Assembly: GCA_028015205.1 (NCBI GenBank)
Contig: JAPWFG010000021.1
Coordinates: forward strand, 1,364,001 to 1,428,000
DNA: 64,000 bases
From: Mytilisepta virgata
Taxonomy: Eukaryota > Mollusca > Bivalvia > Mytilida > Mytilidae
Direction: 5' to 3'
Positions 1 through 10,973 of this stretch are shown piece by piece. The translations under genes and the position numbers were made by a program. The notes below the pieces were generated by a model. The model saw only the letters and a list, made by a program, of their open reading frames with translations. It ran no database searches and had not been told where the DNA came from. The stretch's first letter is position 1, and each line of letters starts with the position of its first letter.

Positions 1-141
1 ATGCAAAGAATAAACAACGAGATGAATAAGAATTGAACCTTTAATTTGAATACTGAGATGCACGTTGAATTCAACATTCAACTTTCAAATTAAATTCCCG
101 TTATAAAAAGTCGATGTACTGTTTTAAATCGTTTTTCATAC
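1..141. other. ARL-like gene, start of intron 2
   Basis: Intronic sequence after the gtatga donor on the minus strand. No coding signal was recognised. Confidence 0.5.
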
Positions 142-307
142 CTTCGTAAAGCCTATATTCCGCATCTCCTATTGTTCTTGTGGCCACGTTTAATCCATCG
201 GAAGGCTGTGGTTTGAAGCTTAGTTTTCTTGTTTCTCCAAAAGATTTCAGGAAACACGTTTTTCCACTACCGTCTAAACCAATTACAAGGATTTGCTTCG
301 ACTTTGA
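142..307 (-). CDS. ARL-like gene, coding exon 2 (P-loop exon)
   Basis: The acceptor ttttatag precedes TCA AAG TCG. The exon carries the P-loop GLDGSGKT and the modified switch I. It ends GAA G before gtatga, phase 1. It spans 166 nt, 55 codons plus 1 nt. Confidence 0.72.
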
Positions 308-1857
308 CTATAAAATTAATTGGGGATTTTTAGCAAAAGTACGTAGTTCAAACTACTATGATCATTCTTTGTCCATGTCAATACAACACTGAGAAAAGAA
401 GATTAGATTCTTGGATTTTCTGATGATGGTACAAGTACAAATTCAGAATATATTCAGCTTAATATAGTATTTATGGGGTTGTGTGAAAAAAGAAAAAACG
501 ACAAACAGAAAAATCTGCGTTCAGATATTTTTCTAGTTATTAAAATAATACCAACATATTTACTGAGTTACAAAATATTACTTTCTGGAAAAGGCATGAC
601 TTCAATTTATAATATCGAATTCTAGATTAAAAACTTGAAGCACAATATATACCCTGCATTTACAAGGTATTGTACATACAATCATATTGGCATCGAGCGA
701 CAGTATCCCGGCCAACAGCTATCCGGGCCTTAACTAGTTTTAAAGTTGAAACGAGCACATTTTCTGAATTATGTTCCGTCTAACTAATTTTTGCACTTCT
801 AGCAAGCGGTCATCTTGTTGATAATGGTACTGTTTTCGCTTTCATGGTATGTTTTATGAGGTTTGGGTGCTCATAAAACCGGTTTAACCCCACCGCTGTG
901 CAATGTCTGTACCAAGTCTGATTATCCTGAGACTGTTTTGTTTGTTTGTATTTTGTGCTCTTATATGGGTCTGTCCCGAGTTCTGTCTCTTGAATAGCGT
1001 TAATTGATTGGTATGTCATTGTTGATCTTTCCTGTTATCCATAATGTAGTTTATTTGTGCAATGCAAACCGAGTACGAATTAAGAAATAAACAGTGTTGC
1101 AGAACTTTTGTATTTTCATCTTCACTTGGAAAGGAAATTGTATTAATCTATTAATTAGTGTTTAATGGAATTAGTCTTATCATTGCATTAACTTCTATAA
1201 TTTTGTCACTTTGCCTTACTCTTTTGGGTGTGGGCATCCTAACTTCCATTGATTAAAATTCCTAAATACAATGAAAGTAAATTTAAATGGGCTTTATGAA
1301 TACGAATATTTTTATTTTCCAAATCAAAGGGCTCTATATAGGGTATAATAAATTAAACATTTCATTAAACAAATAGATAAAATGATTATTAAAAATCATA
1401 TTGGTGACAAATAATATGCATTTACAATGCTAAACTCTTCCTAATTTTTAAACAATTTGACTACAATTAGAATACACCATTGTACCTTAAAGTCTTTTTG
1501 GAGGAAGAAAACTAAATTGAAAAGGCTGATTTTAGTAAACTAAGGATTAAAAATATTTTGCCGCGACAATTTTGCTTGGTTAAATGAGTATACAGAGTGC
1601 CAACATTTTCCCAATGAAGTCCACAAAAATGCAATACATGTAATAGCCTACAGTTATTCTCATTTAATAATTTGTATTCAGAAAAGTGTACGTACCGGTT
1701 TTGTCGAAATTTTCCGAATTGTTTCAAAGTATTCATCCTGGAAGCACCAGTACTGCCACATTCTGTAAATGCCATACACCGCAACAACTGTGGCTGCCGT
1801 TGTGATAATATATCTGTATTTACCATTAACATAATCCCCCACCCATGTTAATCCCAT
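142..1857 (-). CDS. ARF-like GTPase with N-terminal membrane anchor, 5' part of gene (ARL9/ARL10-like)
   Basis: Two exons, 1857-1696 and 307-142, join in phase 0. The second ends in phase 1 at a gtatga donor, so the gene continues past the left edge. Residues about 18-36 (YRYIITTAATVVAVYGIY) form one hydrophobic segment, read here as a membrane anchor. Exon 2 starts the G domain: ILVIGLDGSGKT (residues 60-71) is the nucleotide-binding P-loop, in the GLDxxGKT form typical of ARF/ARL proteins. Switch I reads PSDGLNV where ARFs have PTxGFN, so the usual threonine is replaced, probably by serine. The family acts as membrane-associated GTP-dependent regulators of traffic or cilia. The anchor plus an ARL domain resembles vertebrate ARL10, but half the G domain is missing here, so the subfamily is inference. 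The ATG at 1857 is chosen because it opens the frame in good context (A at -3, G at +4). Confidence 0.72.
308..1695. other. ARL-like gene, intron 1
   Basis: AT-rich intron. Bases 797-1035 are one copy of a dispersed repeat whose second copy lies at 4905-5150. The remainder shows nothing recognisable. Confidence 0.55.
797..1035. repeat. Dispersed repeat, copy 1 (mate at 4905-5150)
   Basis: Shares ordered blocks with 4905-5150: a ggtcat...ttg(a/g)taat opening, a cataaaac(c/a)ggtttaacccaccnc-type core, a tgtctg block, and a final ttgattggtatgtcattg block. Divergence is high. I recall similar sequence as a common mussel interspersed repeat; that link is from memory. Confidence 0.5.
1696..1857 (-). 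CDS. ARL-like gene, coding exon 1 (54 codons)
   Basis: Starts with ATG GGA TTA ACA and ends ACA AAA CCG before a gtacgt donor, phase 0. It encodes the membrane-anchor region and a short linker. Confidence 0.68.
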
Positions 1858-3419
1858 TACTAAAGTAATCGCGTCCCTCTAGTGAGCCGTTGTCATGGTG
1901 CAATTATGACTATACCTGTATTCGTTATAGGACGTTGAAAATACGATTCACAGAAAAGGCGGGTAAATTTTGAAGAGCTACTAAAAGAGTGTCGTATAAC
2001 CTTCAATACGGGGATGTTCCTGTTATATAAAATAATCTATAGAGGTTGAAGAAATCCGACCGGACAATGATATACAAACAAGACAAGAGGCTCATAAAAT
2101 GGGTTAAACTAGTTTTGAAGGAACCCATATCCCCTTCCCATTTGTACCTGTGCCAGTGGTAGGACAGACAGTCGAATAGGGACACGTGTCTACAGTAAAA
2201 TAAGTGAAGAATTTCAAATAAATTAGTAATTGAAATTTGAAAAGAAAAATAAACAGACCTTAAAATACACAGTATTGAATTATCACTGTTAACATAGATA
2301 ATGTTATTTGAAGCAATAATTTGACCATTGTATTTCTTCATGGGCGTAAACGTGGCTGGTTAACATGGTAAAGGCATCTTAAAAATTGCATTGAAATATG
2401 TCTTAAGATCAATTTAAAGACAAGAGAAGGTCTTAAGAATGTCTTATGACATGATTATTACCGTAAATATAACTTTCATCATTCCCTTATGCTTTGGTAC
2501 CTTAACCAAATATAAAATGTTTTAAATGGTTTGTATGTAACATTGTTTTAGACTATTTGATCAATTTTGTAAACCATATTAAACCATGGTCAATCAATTT
2601 AAACACCTATATGGCGTTGATGCTTTTGGTATGTACACTAGCATTTTTATCTGGAAGAAATTTGATTTAACTACATGTACTTTAATCTGAGACATTTGTA
2701 ACTAAGTCAGGGTTGTATAGATTCTGTTGGCATTTGTTAATATTATCACACCATGCTCTATGCTGTATATTAAAAAATAGTCATGCCATTAGCTTGAACA
2801 GTACAAGTATTGTACGGCCCGTTTTCACTTATTTTGTAGATGGTTGAAAATACACACACACATATAAACTGGATAAGTTCAAGTAAAAAGAAGAAGGAAA
2901 AAAAACTAGATTAAACAGCCTTACAGCTTTTATTTCGTAAATCTTCCATGTCTATACAAATATCAAGTATAAAAAAAACTTCCAGAATTAATTTGAACAA
3001 ACCATGTACCACAAATGCTGATTTCAGCGTAAAATAACTTCAACGGGCCATAAATGCGAGTCAAAACTAACGACAATAAAAATCCTTATGACATGTACAC
3101 CTTCAGCATGTGTGCAATCATACCGCAAAATGAAAACTTTCTAGTTTGAAAACCCTAAATGCTGATTTCAACCAGGTAAATTGAAGAAAAGAGATGTATA
3201 CGATCATCTTCAAATGCAAGTCGTTTACCTACGGACTGACGGACACCCCCGAAATGTTCGCCTAGGGCACAAAAAAAAAAATGCTGTCTTGCTTTGGGTT
3301 CCAAAGTTAAAGTTAAAGTTTTAAGAGTCAACATCTATTATTTCTACCTGCTCGTGAACAAGTCCATATTGGTCGAAACGTTGAGAATTTTTAACTTTTA
3401 ACCTTTTCTATTTTTATCC

Positions 3420-3980
3420 TCTCGCCAACGAGGTTGCGAGGGGATATAGTAACGCTACCGCGTCCGTTCTGCCGCCCGTAACATCCTTGTGAACACTCTA
3501 GACTCAACATTCTTGGGGGATTTTGACCAAACTTGGCACATACTTAAGTATAGGGACTTTTTCGTCGGTTGCTATTAACTTTTTCAATGACCTTGACCAT
3601 CCATTTTATTTGTTCAGTTTCCATTTAAACACAGGGTTGGCTGATTTGTCTGAAAATATCATGGCAGGTAGATCTTGACCTGATGATCATTTTAACCCGT
3701 ACGTTTTTCTCTAAATGCTTTATTTTTTGAGATAATAGCCAAAAACTGCATTTTACCCCCTATGTTCTATTTTTAGCCATGTCCAATTGATGGACAAGAA
3801 AATAAAACATAAAATTTATTCTAGATACCCTAAGGATCATTCAGACTAAGTATGGCTTTAACTGGTCCAGTGGTTTCAGAGGAGAAGATCTTTGAAAATG
3901 TTTACGACAGACCTTGGACGGACAACGGACACCAAGTGATGGCAAAAGCTCACATGTCCTTTTAGGTGAGCTAAAAACTG
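3420..3980. repeat. Dispersed repeat ending in AGGTGAGCTAAAA
   Basis: Opens with ctctcgccaacgaggttgcg and ends with ccaagtgatggcaaaagctc, then cttttaggtgagctaaaaac. Bases 3640-3980 closely match both halves of 8340-9126, including the (a/g)tcatggcaggtagatcttga and gttctatttttagccatg blocks. Only non-coding material is seen. Confidence 0.6.
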
Positions 3981-4188
3981 TCCTACTTGTCTAGACATAA
4001 AAATGATAAAGGAGAAAATCTACAACCAAAATTTGTTATAATTCGAGGATAGTATTCTGCTGGTAACTGAGAATCATACCTAATCCCGAAAATTGTATTT
4101 ACAAATGAGATCACCTCTGGCAGGGATCATATAATACAGTTCCTGCCTCTGGCAATGAATCCACCTAATAAGATATTTATTTATAATG

Positions 4189-4233
4189 TACACCTGGGAC
4201 TATTATACTATTAGTATAATAGTCCCAGTGTAC
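4189..4233. repeat. Near-perfect 45-bp inverted repeat (hairpin)
   Basis: Arm tgggactattatacta (195-210 of the 4-kb line) pairs perfectly with tagtataatagtccca, with almost no loop. Outer bases gtacac/gtgtac extend the stem. It sits directly beside the MITE-like element at 4240. Confidence 0.7.
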
Positions 4234-4239
4234 ACTTAG

Positions 4240-4492
4240 GGGACCATTTGATTTTTAGGGGGTGGGCTAAGATCAAATTTGAATTAAAAAGACAGGACCA
4301 AGATTTTGGCAAAATAAAAATACAGGATCATTTTAGGTGTGAAAAAAATGCAGGACCTGTGTCACTCTGGAAAATTTTTGGTTTAAATGAAAAAAAAATC
4401 CAGGACCATAATTTCAACAAAGTAAATGGACCGGATCAAACATTTGACCCTAGCCCCTCCCCCCCCAATATAAAAATCAAATGGTTGCTCCA
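4240..4492. mobile_element. MITE-like element with terminal inverted repeats
   Basis: The left end reads ggaccatttgatttttaggg. The right end carries the reverse complement, aaaaatcaaatggttgctcc. G/C-rich runs (gggggtggg and cccctccccccccc) lie just inside the ends. The interior repeats caggac(c/a) short blocks and has no transposase. I recall a similar mussel element beginning ggagcaaccatttgattttc; this is memory, not a search. Confidence 0.5.
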
Positions 4493-4904
4493 TTGCCTAT
4501 GAATAGATCTAATCCTGAAAACTGAACCTGACCATTTGAAATGGGGTTAAGACCTGATGACTTGGTCACAAATAAGACATATACTCCCTATACCAAATAT
4601 TGTTGACATATTGTGTATTACAGTATAGTTAGAAAGTGAAAATTAGATTGAGGTTGTAAGACACTAACTTCCTAGTAAGATCTCATCATAGGCAACCTTT
4701 ATACAAACTTTTCCTAGGTTAAAGATATAAATAAAGGTATCTGATATTAACACCTTTGCTTTAGTAATACTGAAGTCTCAAAGAGAACAATTTGGATATA
4801 TAGGGAAAATTCTTTTATAAATATTCAAGTAAAAAACTCCAACAAATGTCACTGAATAAAAACGGCAATATAATGAACTACACAATACGACCATTTCTTC
4901 ATCT

Positions 4905-5150
4905 TTTCTAGCTAGTGGTCATATTATTGGTAATCATACTACACAAATGTATATTATATTTTATTGTATGTTTTCATAGAATCAGGATAGATAATGGGGA
5001 TGTTATGTACCATAAAACAGGTTAACCCACCACTTTTTAGTGTCTGCACTATCCTAACCCCCTGTTGTTTTTGTATTTTGTAAACCTCGTGTCCACTTTT
5101 CTGTTGTTTATTGACTGGTGTGTCATTGCTGCATTTTTCTCTCTCTTTTT
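4905..5150. repeat. Dispersed repeat, copy 2 (mate at 797-1035)
   Basis: Matches the copy in the ARL-like intron in block order and wording, with many substitutions. Confidence 0.5.
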
Positions 5151-7570
5151 TATATTGAAAATTCTTTGAATTTACAGAATAAATAATAACACATTTTGGA
5201 AAACATTAATCTCAGAACAAGACATTGTTAGTCAGTTTTAATTTAGTCTTAGTAATATTGATTGTTCTGATTAAACATGAACAAAAAAGACAACAAAATA
5301 TTTAGACTTTATATTTAATGAAATACATACAACTGTAACTGATAACTTGTAATAGAGAATTCATCACAGAATAATAATCCAATGTCACATATATATCTAT
5401 GGCACAAGCATAAGCATAAAGTTTATACACATTTCACTCAAATCAACAATAATCTGGATTAAATACATGAAAATGGAATACAACCCCTTTCATGATTACC
5501 TTGGTCCCTAACCGATGTGATGAAGGATCATTACAATCGTCTTAAATCATACATGCATAAAATGTGTACATACATTTAATCATTTCAACTGTTTTTTGTC
5601 CCAAAAATGTTTAAAAAGGAAATTTTCCAACAACTTTAAAATGCCTTTAAATATTATTGAACATTAGACTTTTTATTGATGTCTATCAATTTAAAACATA
5701 AAATCTAATGTGTGTAACTAAAACCTTTTTAACTATTCTGAAGACTACTAGAATTATTCCTTCAAGTTCATTATAAAACTTTACATTTTAAAACAACAAC
5801 AAAATACAAATAAATCTAAGTATACCCTATGATACTGACTTATATAGATTATATGTTCATTGTTTGAAAATATAGTTTATTTCTACTAGACTTTTAAACA
5901 GGTAAAAATGTTAGGCCCAGATGTTTCACCTCAGGTCCAAATAAAAATATTTTTTCCAATAATATATATACCAGTCATTTTTGTTTCCTGCAATAGTAAA
6001 TCATTAACTATTATCAAGAAAAGGCAAGACAAGGGACTTCTATAGGTAATTAGTAAGGAATATTTTGGCACATAATGTAAGGAAAACATGATGCAATATA
6101 TAAATAACACATTTCTAAGAGGGTAACAGAGTATATTGTAACCCAGAGAAAACATTGTCAACCAAGGCAAGGCAGAGGTTGACAATGTTTTCAGAGGGAC
6201 ACAGTGCAAATTGTCTTTTGTAGTGAGGACAAGAGTACCAGGATATATTATCCTACTAGCACAATAAAGAAAAAAATTGACACGTGACCAATTACAGGAT
6301 AAGAAAAAAGATTCAGAAATAATAAGACATAACGTATAGACACATGGTGAAATGAATGAACCACTGGTAAGAGTTTTCTCCTTTGAAGTGTAGAATCTGA
6401 GATGTAGTTAATAATGTAACTGATAAAATACTGTTTTTACTGCAAAAATAATTATAAAATCCAACAAAATACTGTACTTTTATAAAATCTACTGTTCTAC
6501 TGTACGAAAACTGGTAAAATTTGTATAAAAATAGATTTGTATTTCATGTAATATTATACTATAACATTTAGCCCATGTAATATTGGACTAAAATTTAGGC
6601 CATAACAAAAAATTCCTAGATTCTCATCCCAACTTTTAAATACTTTAGCAGATTTCTATTTTTTACTGTTTCGGAGCCTTTTCTATAGTCTGTTTCACAA
6701 TAAAAAATACGATTTAAAATGAGACATTGCACATGTGGGATGAGAACTTAGCAATTACTTATATATGGTATTGACAACATGTAATATTCTACAGAATACT
6801 GAAAGCCCTTTAGTTATATTCTGTCTGATCTGATTTGTTTATTGTGACAGAAGTCATCTAATATCATATTATAAAATTTTGGCTATTAGATCAAAGCTCA
6901 ATATGGATTAAATAACAGCACTAAATCTACATTCTATACTAAAACATGGTAAAATTTTCATACCAAAAACACCATACACATGTACAGTGAATATATATGA
7001 TAAAATATGTATTTTAAAGAAACAAACAAAACTGACAAAAAAATATAATAAGGTATGTACGTTGCGAAACAACTCTTGCGACAATAGAATATGAGGAAAA
7101 AAAAATGGAAAAGGTAAGCTGTTAAAAGGGGCATAGAACGAAGACATCTTTTCCATTTAATTTTCTTGTATTCTAAAAAATATAATATACCGGTACAGGA
7201 ATTTAATTTTGACATTATTTATGAACACTATTTTTGAATTAATAATAAAGAAAAGGCACTTTTACTTACAAATTAAAGCATTAGGACACACAAAAAATAT
7301 TGCACTTTTTGATACAATGCCTAGAAATGGTGGATATACATTGTAATTATAATTGGCATATGATTTTTTGCAACAATTTATATGTACACATAAAGGCCAC
7401 TGAGGTTATAAAATATTCATACATAGGCATAATTTAAAAAAAAACTACGATATATTTCCCATTAAAACATATAGAGACTTATACTTGGATTCTAAGGACA
7501 TAGCTAGGGAAAAAAGTACCCTAATATAATCACTGAAAATTTCAACAGAAAATCAACTAAACAATACAAC

Positions 7571-9126
7571 AAGAGGCTCTCAAGAGCCTGAATCGCTCAC
7601 CTGTTATTTTTTGTGTTTGTTTGTAGATCTTGCATCAATGATTTTTTATGCTATTTAATGTATACCATCGCATTTTGGCCTTAATATTGAGTTGTACAGC
7701 AAATATCCCTTTGGTATTTCTTGACTTTACTTAAATATAGAATCCTGAACCCAAATATATCCTATGGACTTTTCATCATTTGCTATGGACTTTTTCAATG
7801 GCATTGACTCTTGACCTTCCATTTTGACTTGAACAGGTAAATTGCAGAGTCCTGAACCCAAATATATCTGGTTGCTAGGGACTTTTCCATCAGTTGCTAT
7901 GGTTTTTTTCCAATTTCCATGACCCTTGAGCCTCCATATTGACTTGTACAGCTCTATTATAGGTCTTAAATCTAAATATATATGGTTGCTAGGGACTTTT
8001 TTATGAGTTGCTATGGATTTTTTCAATGACCTTGACCCTCCATTTTACTTGTACAGCTACCATTTAATTCATTTTAAGTTATGCTCTAAACATCTGTGGC
8101 AAATATGTCAGATCATTGTTTTTACTGATAATTACTGTTTACATGTAAATAATCTTTCAAGGGCAAAAACTCCTATAAGGGGTCAATTGACAATTTTGGT
8201 CATTTGACTTATTTGTAGATCTTACTTTGCTGAACATTTTTGCTGTTTACAGTTTGTCTTTATCTATAATAATATACAAATTAAGAACCACAAACTGCAA
8301 AATTTCCTTAAAATTAACAATTCAGGGGCAATGACCCAAAATGGGTTGACCAATTTGTCTGAAAATTTCATGGCAGGTAGATCTTGACCTCATAAACATT
8401 TTTATTCTTCTCCGTTTTGCTCAAACTGCTTTAGTTTTTGAGATATGTGCCAAAAAGTGCATTTTTCACCTATGTTCTATTTTTAGCCATGGCAGCCATG
8501 TTTCTTGACAGACAAGAAAATAGAACACAAATTTTATACCAGATACCATAAGGATCTTTCAGCCTAAGTTTGGCTGAAATTGATTCTGTAGTTTCAGAGG
8601 AAAAGATTTTTGAAACTTTAAAAAGATGACCAAAAAAAATGTGGAAAATTGTCTTTAAAGAGCAAAAACTCCTATAAGGGGTAAATTAACTATCTTACTT
8701 TGTTGAAAATTTTTGCTTTTACAGTTTGTCTTTATCTATAATAATTTTCAAAATAATAACATAAAACAGCAAAATTTCCTGAAAATTAACAATTCTGGGG
8801 CAATAACCCAACAAAGGGTTGACTGGTTCATCTGAAAATTTCATGGCAGTTAGATCTTGACTCTAAATGCTTTTGTTTTTAAGATATAAGCCAAAAACTG
8901 CAGTTTACCCCCTATGTTATATTTTTAGCCATGGTGGCCATGTTTCTTCAGAGACAAGAAAATAAAACACTAAGTTTATTCTAGATACCCTCAGTATCAT
9001 TCAGACTAAGTATGGCTGTAATTGGTTCACTAGTTTCAGAGGAGATCTTTGAAAAAGTTTCGACAGATTGACACAAAATGATGGCAAAAGCTCACATGTC
9101 CTTTTAGCAGAGGTGAGCTAAAAACT
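7571..9126. repeat. Long dispersed repeat with internal duplications, AGGTGAGCTAAAA family
   Basis: Begins aagaggctctcaagagcctg followed by aatcgctcacct and ends cagaggtgagctaaaaac, so the two ends contain inverted gctcacct/aggtgagc motifs. Bases 7770-8050 repeat a ggttgctagggactttt unit about every 110 bp. Bases 8215-8690 and 8694-9126 are a second, roughly 480-bp tandem duplication. No protein is encoded. Confidence 0.6.
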
Positions 9127-10079
9127 GTATTTTTCAAACATAAAAAACATCTAGCTAAAATACATTTGTCCAATATTATCAAAATAAGAAATTAAAACTT
9201 TTGGAATTTTGTTTTTTATCGCATCCTTTTCCCCTCCTCCCCCAAAAAAAGTCTGACCACAGGAGATCAAGTGGATTTCTAAAAAGCATGTACTAACATT
9301 ATACATGCTGATAATTGTAGATATGACAATATACCTTCAAAGGTCTAAAGTACAGATTGAAAAAAATTACATTTTCCTGGAGAGAAAATACTCCATTATT
9401 TTACAATCTGATTGGTGATCTTGAATGTGGACATGAGATTAATGTAGGACAGAAAGTTATAGAAAACTTATCAAACATTTAGGACATAAATTCACAGTTC
9501 AAACATTTAACACTATTTCAAAAGTCTAATATATCAAATACATTCAGATACAGAAAGATCATATTTTAAGAAAGTCACATGTCTATGTTGTATGTTAAAT
9601 ATGAATCTGACTTTCTGTCCTATTGCTACATAACAGTTACAGTTTAAAAATGGTGACTTTTGTATTTTATCAGTTTTGTTTCTTTTTGTCTTTTGATTTT
9701 TCTGTCCTTTTAGGTTATTCAAACATGTTCAATAGATTTAAATAAGTTAAATAATACTGAACTTAGATTTTTAATCAACAACCAAAATTGAAAAGCTAAA
9801 GATATACATTTTGGATAAAATTTACATTTAAAGTTTCCAGATGTATCACATAGCAAATCCATTATATTGTCTGTAGCGGTTCTAGTTTATCTAATTTATG
9901 ATCGATATGATGTCTACATGATATGCTCAAGATAAAATTTTGCTAAAATAAAATAACCTGTGTTAAAATTTTCAACAAATGTGTAGCTTACATCAGAGGA
10001 ATTTGTGATTTGTACCTATACATAATCTTCCAGGAAAATGTAAAATGCAAATTTGACCATTCTGTGATTTGTTTGACTA

Positions 10080-10672
10080 TATCCATCTTGACTGGCAGTC
10101 AAAGCTTAAAGCTCACTGACTTTGAAAATTTTTTCACTCGTTTCAAATGAGATCAAAAAGATAATTTTCTCGTAAGGTCCTATTTTAAACTGTTTCGCTC
10201 TGGCGGTCATCTTGGATGGCAGATGGGATCATCAAATTAAAAAAGAGGGCCACCTAATGACCATTGCTGCCATGTTTTGTTCCAATTGGCCCAATGGTTT
10301 CAGAGAAAAATATGTTTAAGTAAATTTCCCATAGGTTCCTATGCTAAAATATGTTCGGCTCTGACAGCCATCTTTGATAGGCGGTTGGGTCATCGGATAT
10401 AATTATAAAAGAGGATCTTGTAGATTTCCCATAGGGTCCTACATTAAATCATATTTGGTGGAAATCTTGCATGGCTGACGGGGTCATCGAATATAATTCT
10501 GAAAGTAGACCACCAAATGACAATTGTTGCCAAATTTTGTTCCAATTGGCCCAGTGGTTTCAGAGAGGAAGATCATTAAAGGAAAGTTTACGATCATGGA
10601 CACAGAGGGAGCATGCCAAGTGATGGCAATAGCTGACATGAACCATTGAGCCAGGTGAACTAAAAAGACAAT
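10080..10672. repeat. Diverged member of the AGGTGAGCTAAAA repeat family
   Basis: Contains two copies of a unit with ttgttccaattggccca(a/g)tggtttcagag and a conserved tail, ccaagtgatggcaatagctg, then a variant end ccaggtgaactaaaaag. The tail is shared with the repeats ending at 3980, 9126 and 25608. Confidence 0.5.
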
Positions 10673-10900
10673 TATTCTATATATGTATCACATAAATTTT
10701 TAACAGCATATAATCCTTGCATATTATAAAATGTATCTGATCACCATATATTTTTTTTATATGTATTTCAGATCACTGCTACTAATATTTATTCAACACC
10801 TTCCTGTAATACTTACTGTACACCAAACACAACCAGTTTATACTGAGACTTTTTAAAGCATTCTGTTTATCAATAAACAACCAACAGTGAGATCACAGAA

Positions 10901-10973
10901 TTAATGTATCAAACTAACCAAATACATGACCAGTATACCAGAACACAAACATATTAGCTGTTTTACTGATTCT
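10901..10973 (-). CDS. SLC39A13: ZIP13 coding exon 8: TM8 and stop
   Basis: The acceptor gtttttcag precedes A GAA TCA GTA. The exon encodes [20 protein letters not shown] then LIH and TAA. Phase 2 fits exon 7. Confidence 0.85.

Larger units (their letters stand above)
1858..10900. other. Intergenic region between ZIP13 (3' end) and the ARL-like gene (5' end)
   Basis: About 9 kb with no exon I could support. It holds dispersed repeats (3420-3980, 4905-5150, 7571-9126, 10080-10672), a hairpin (4189-4233) and a MITE-like element (4240-4492). The 3' UTR of the zinc transporter must start at 10900 on the minus strand. An AATAAA on that strand lies at 10793-10788, but its use is unproven. The rest is AT-rich with no structure seen. 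Confidence 0.5.

Noticed and set aside
4248..4502. 84-codon plus-strand frame
   Set aside because: It lies wholly within the MITE-like element and reads through its low-complexity interior.
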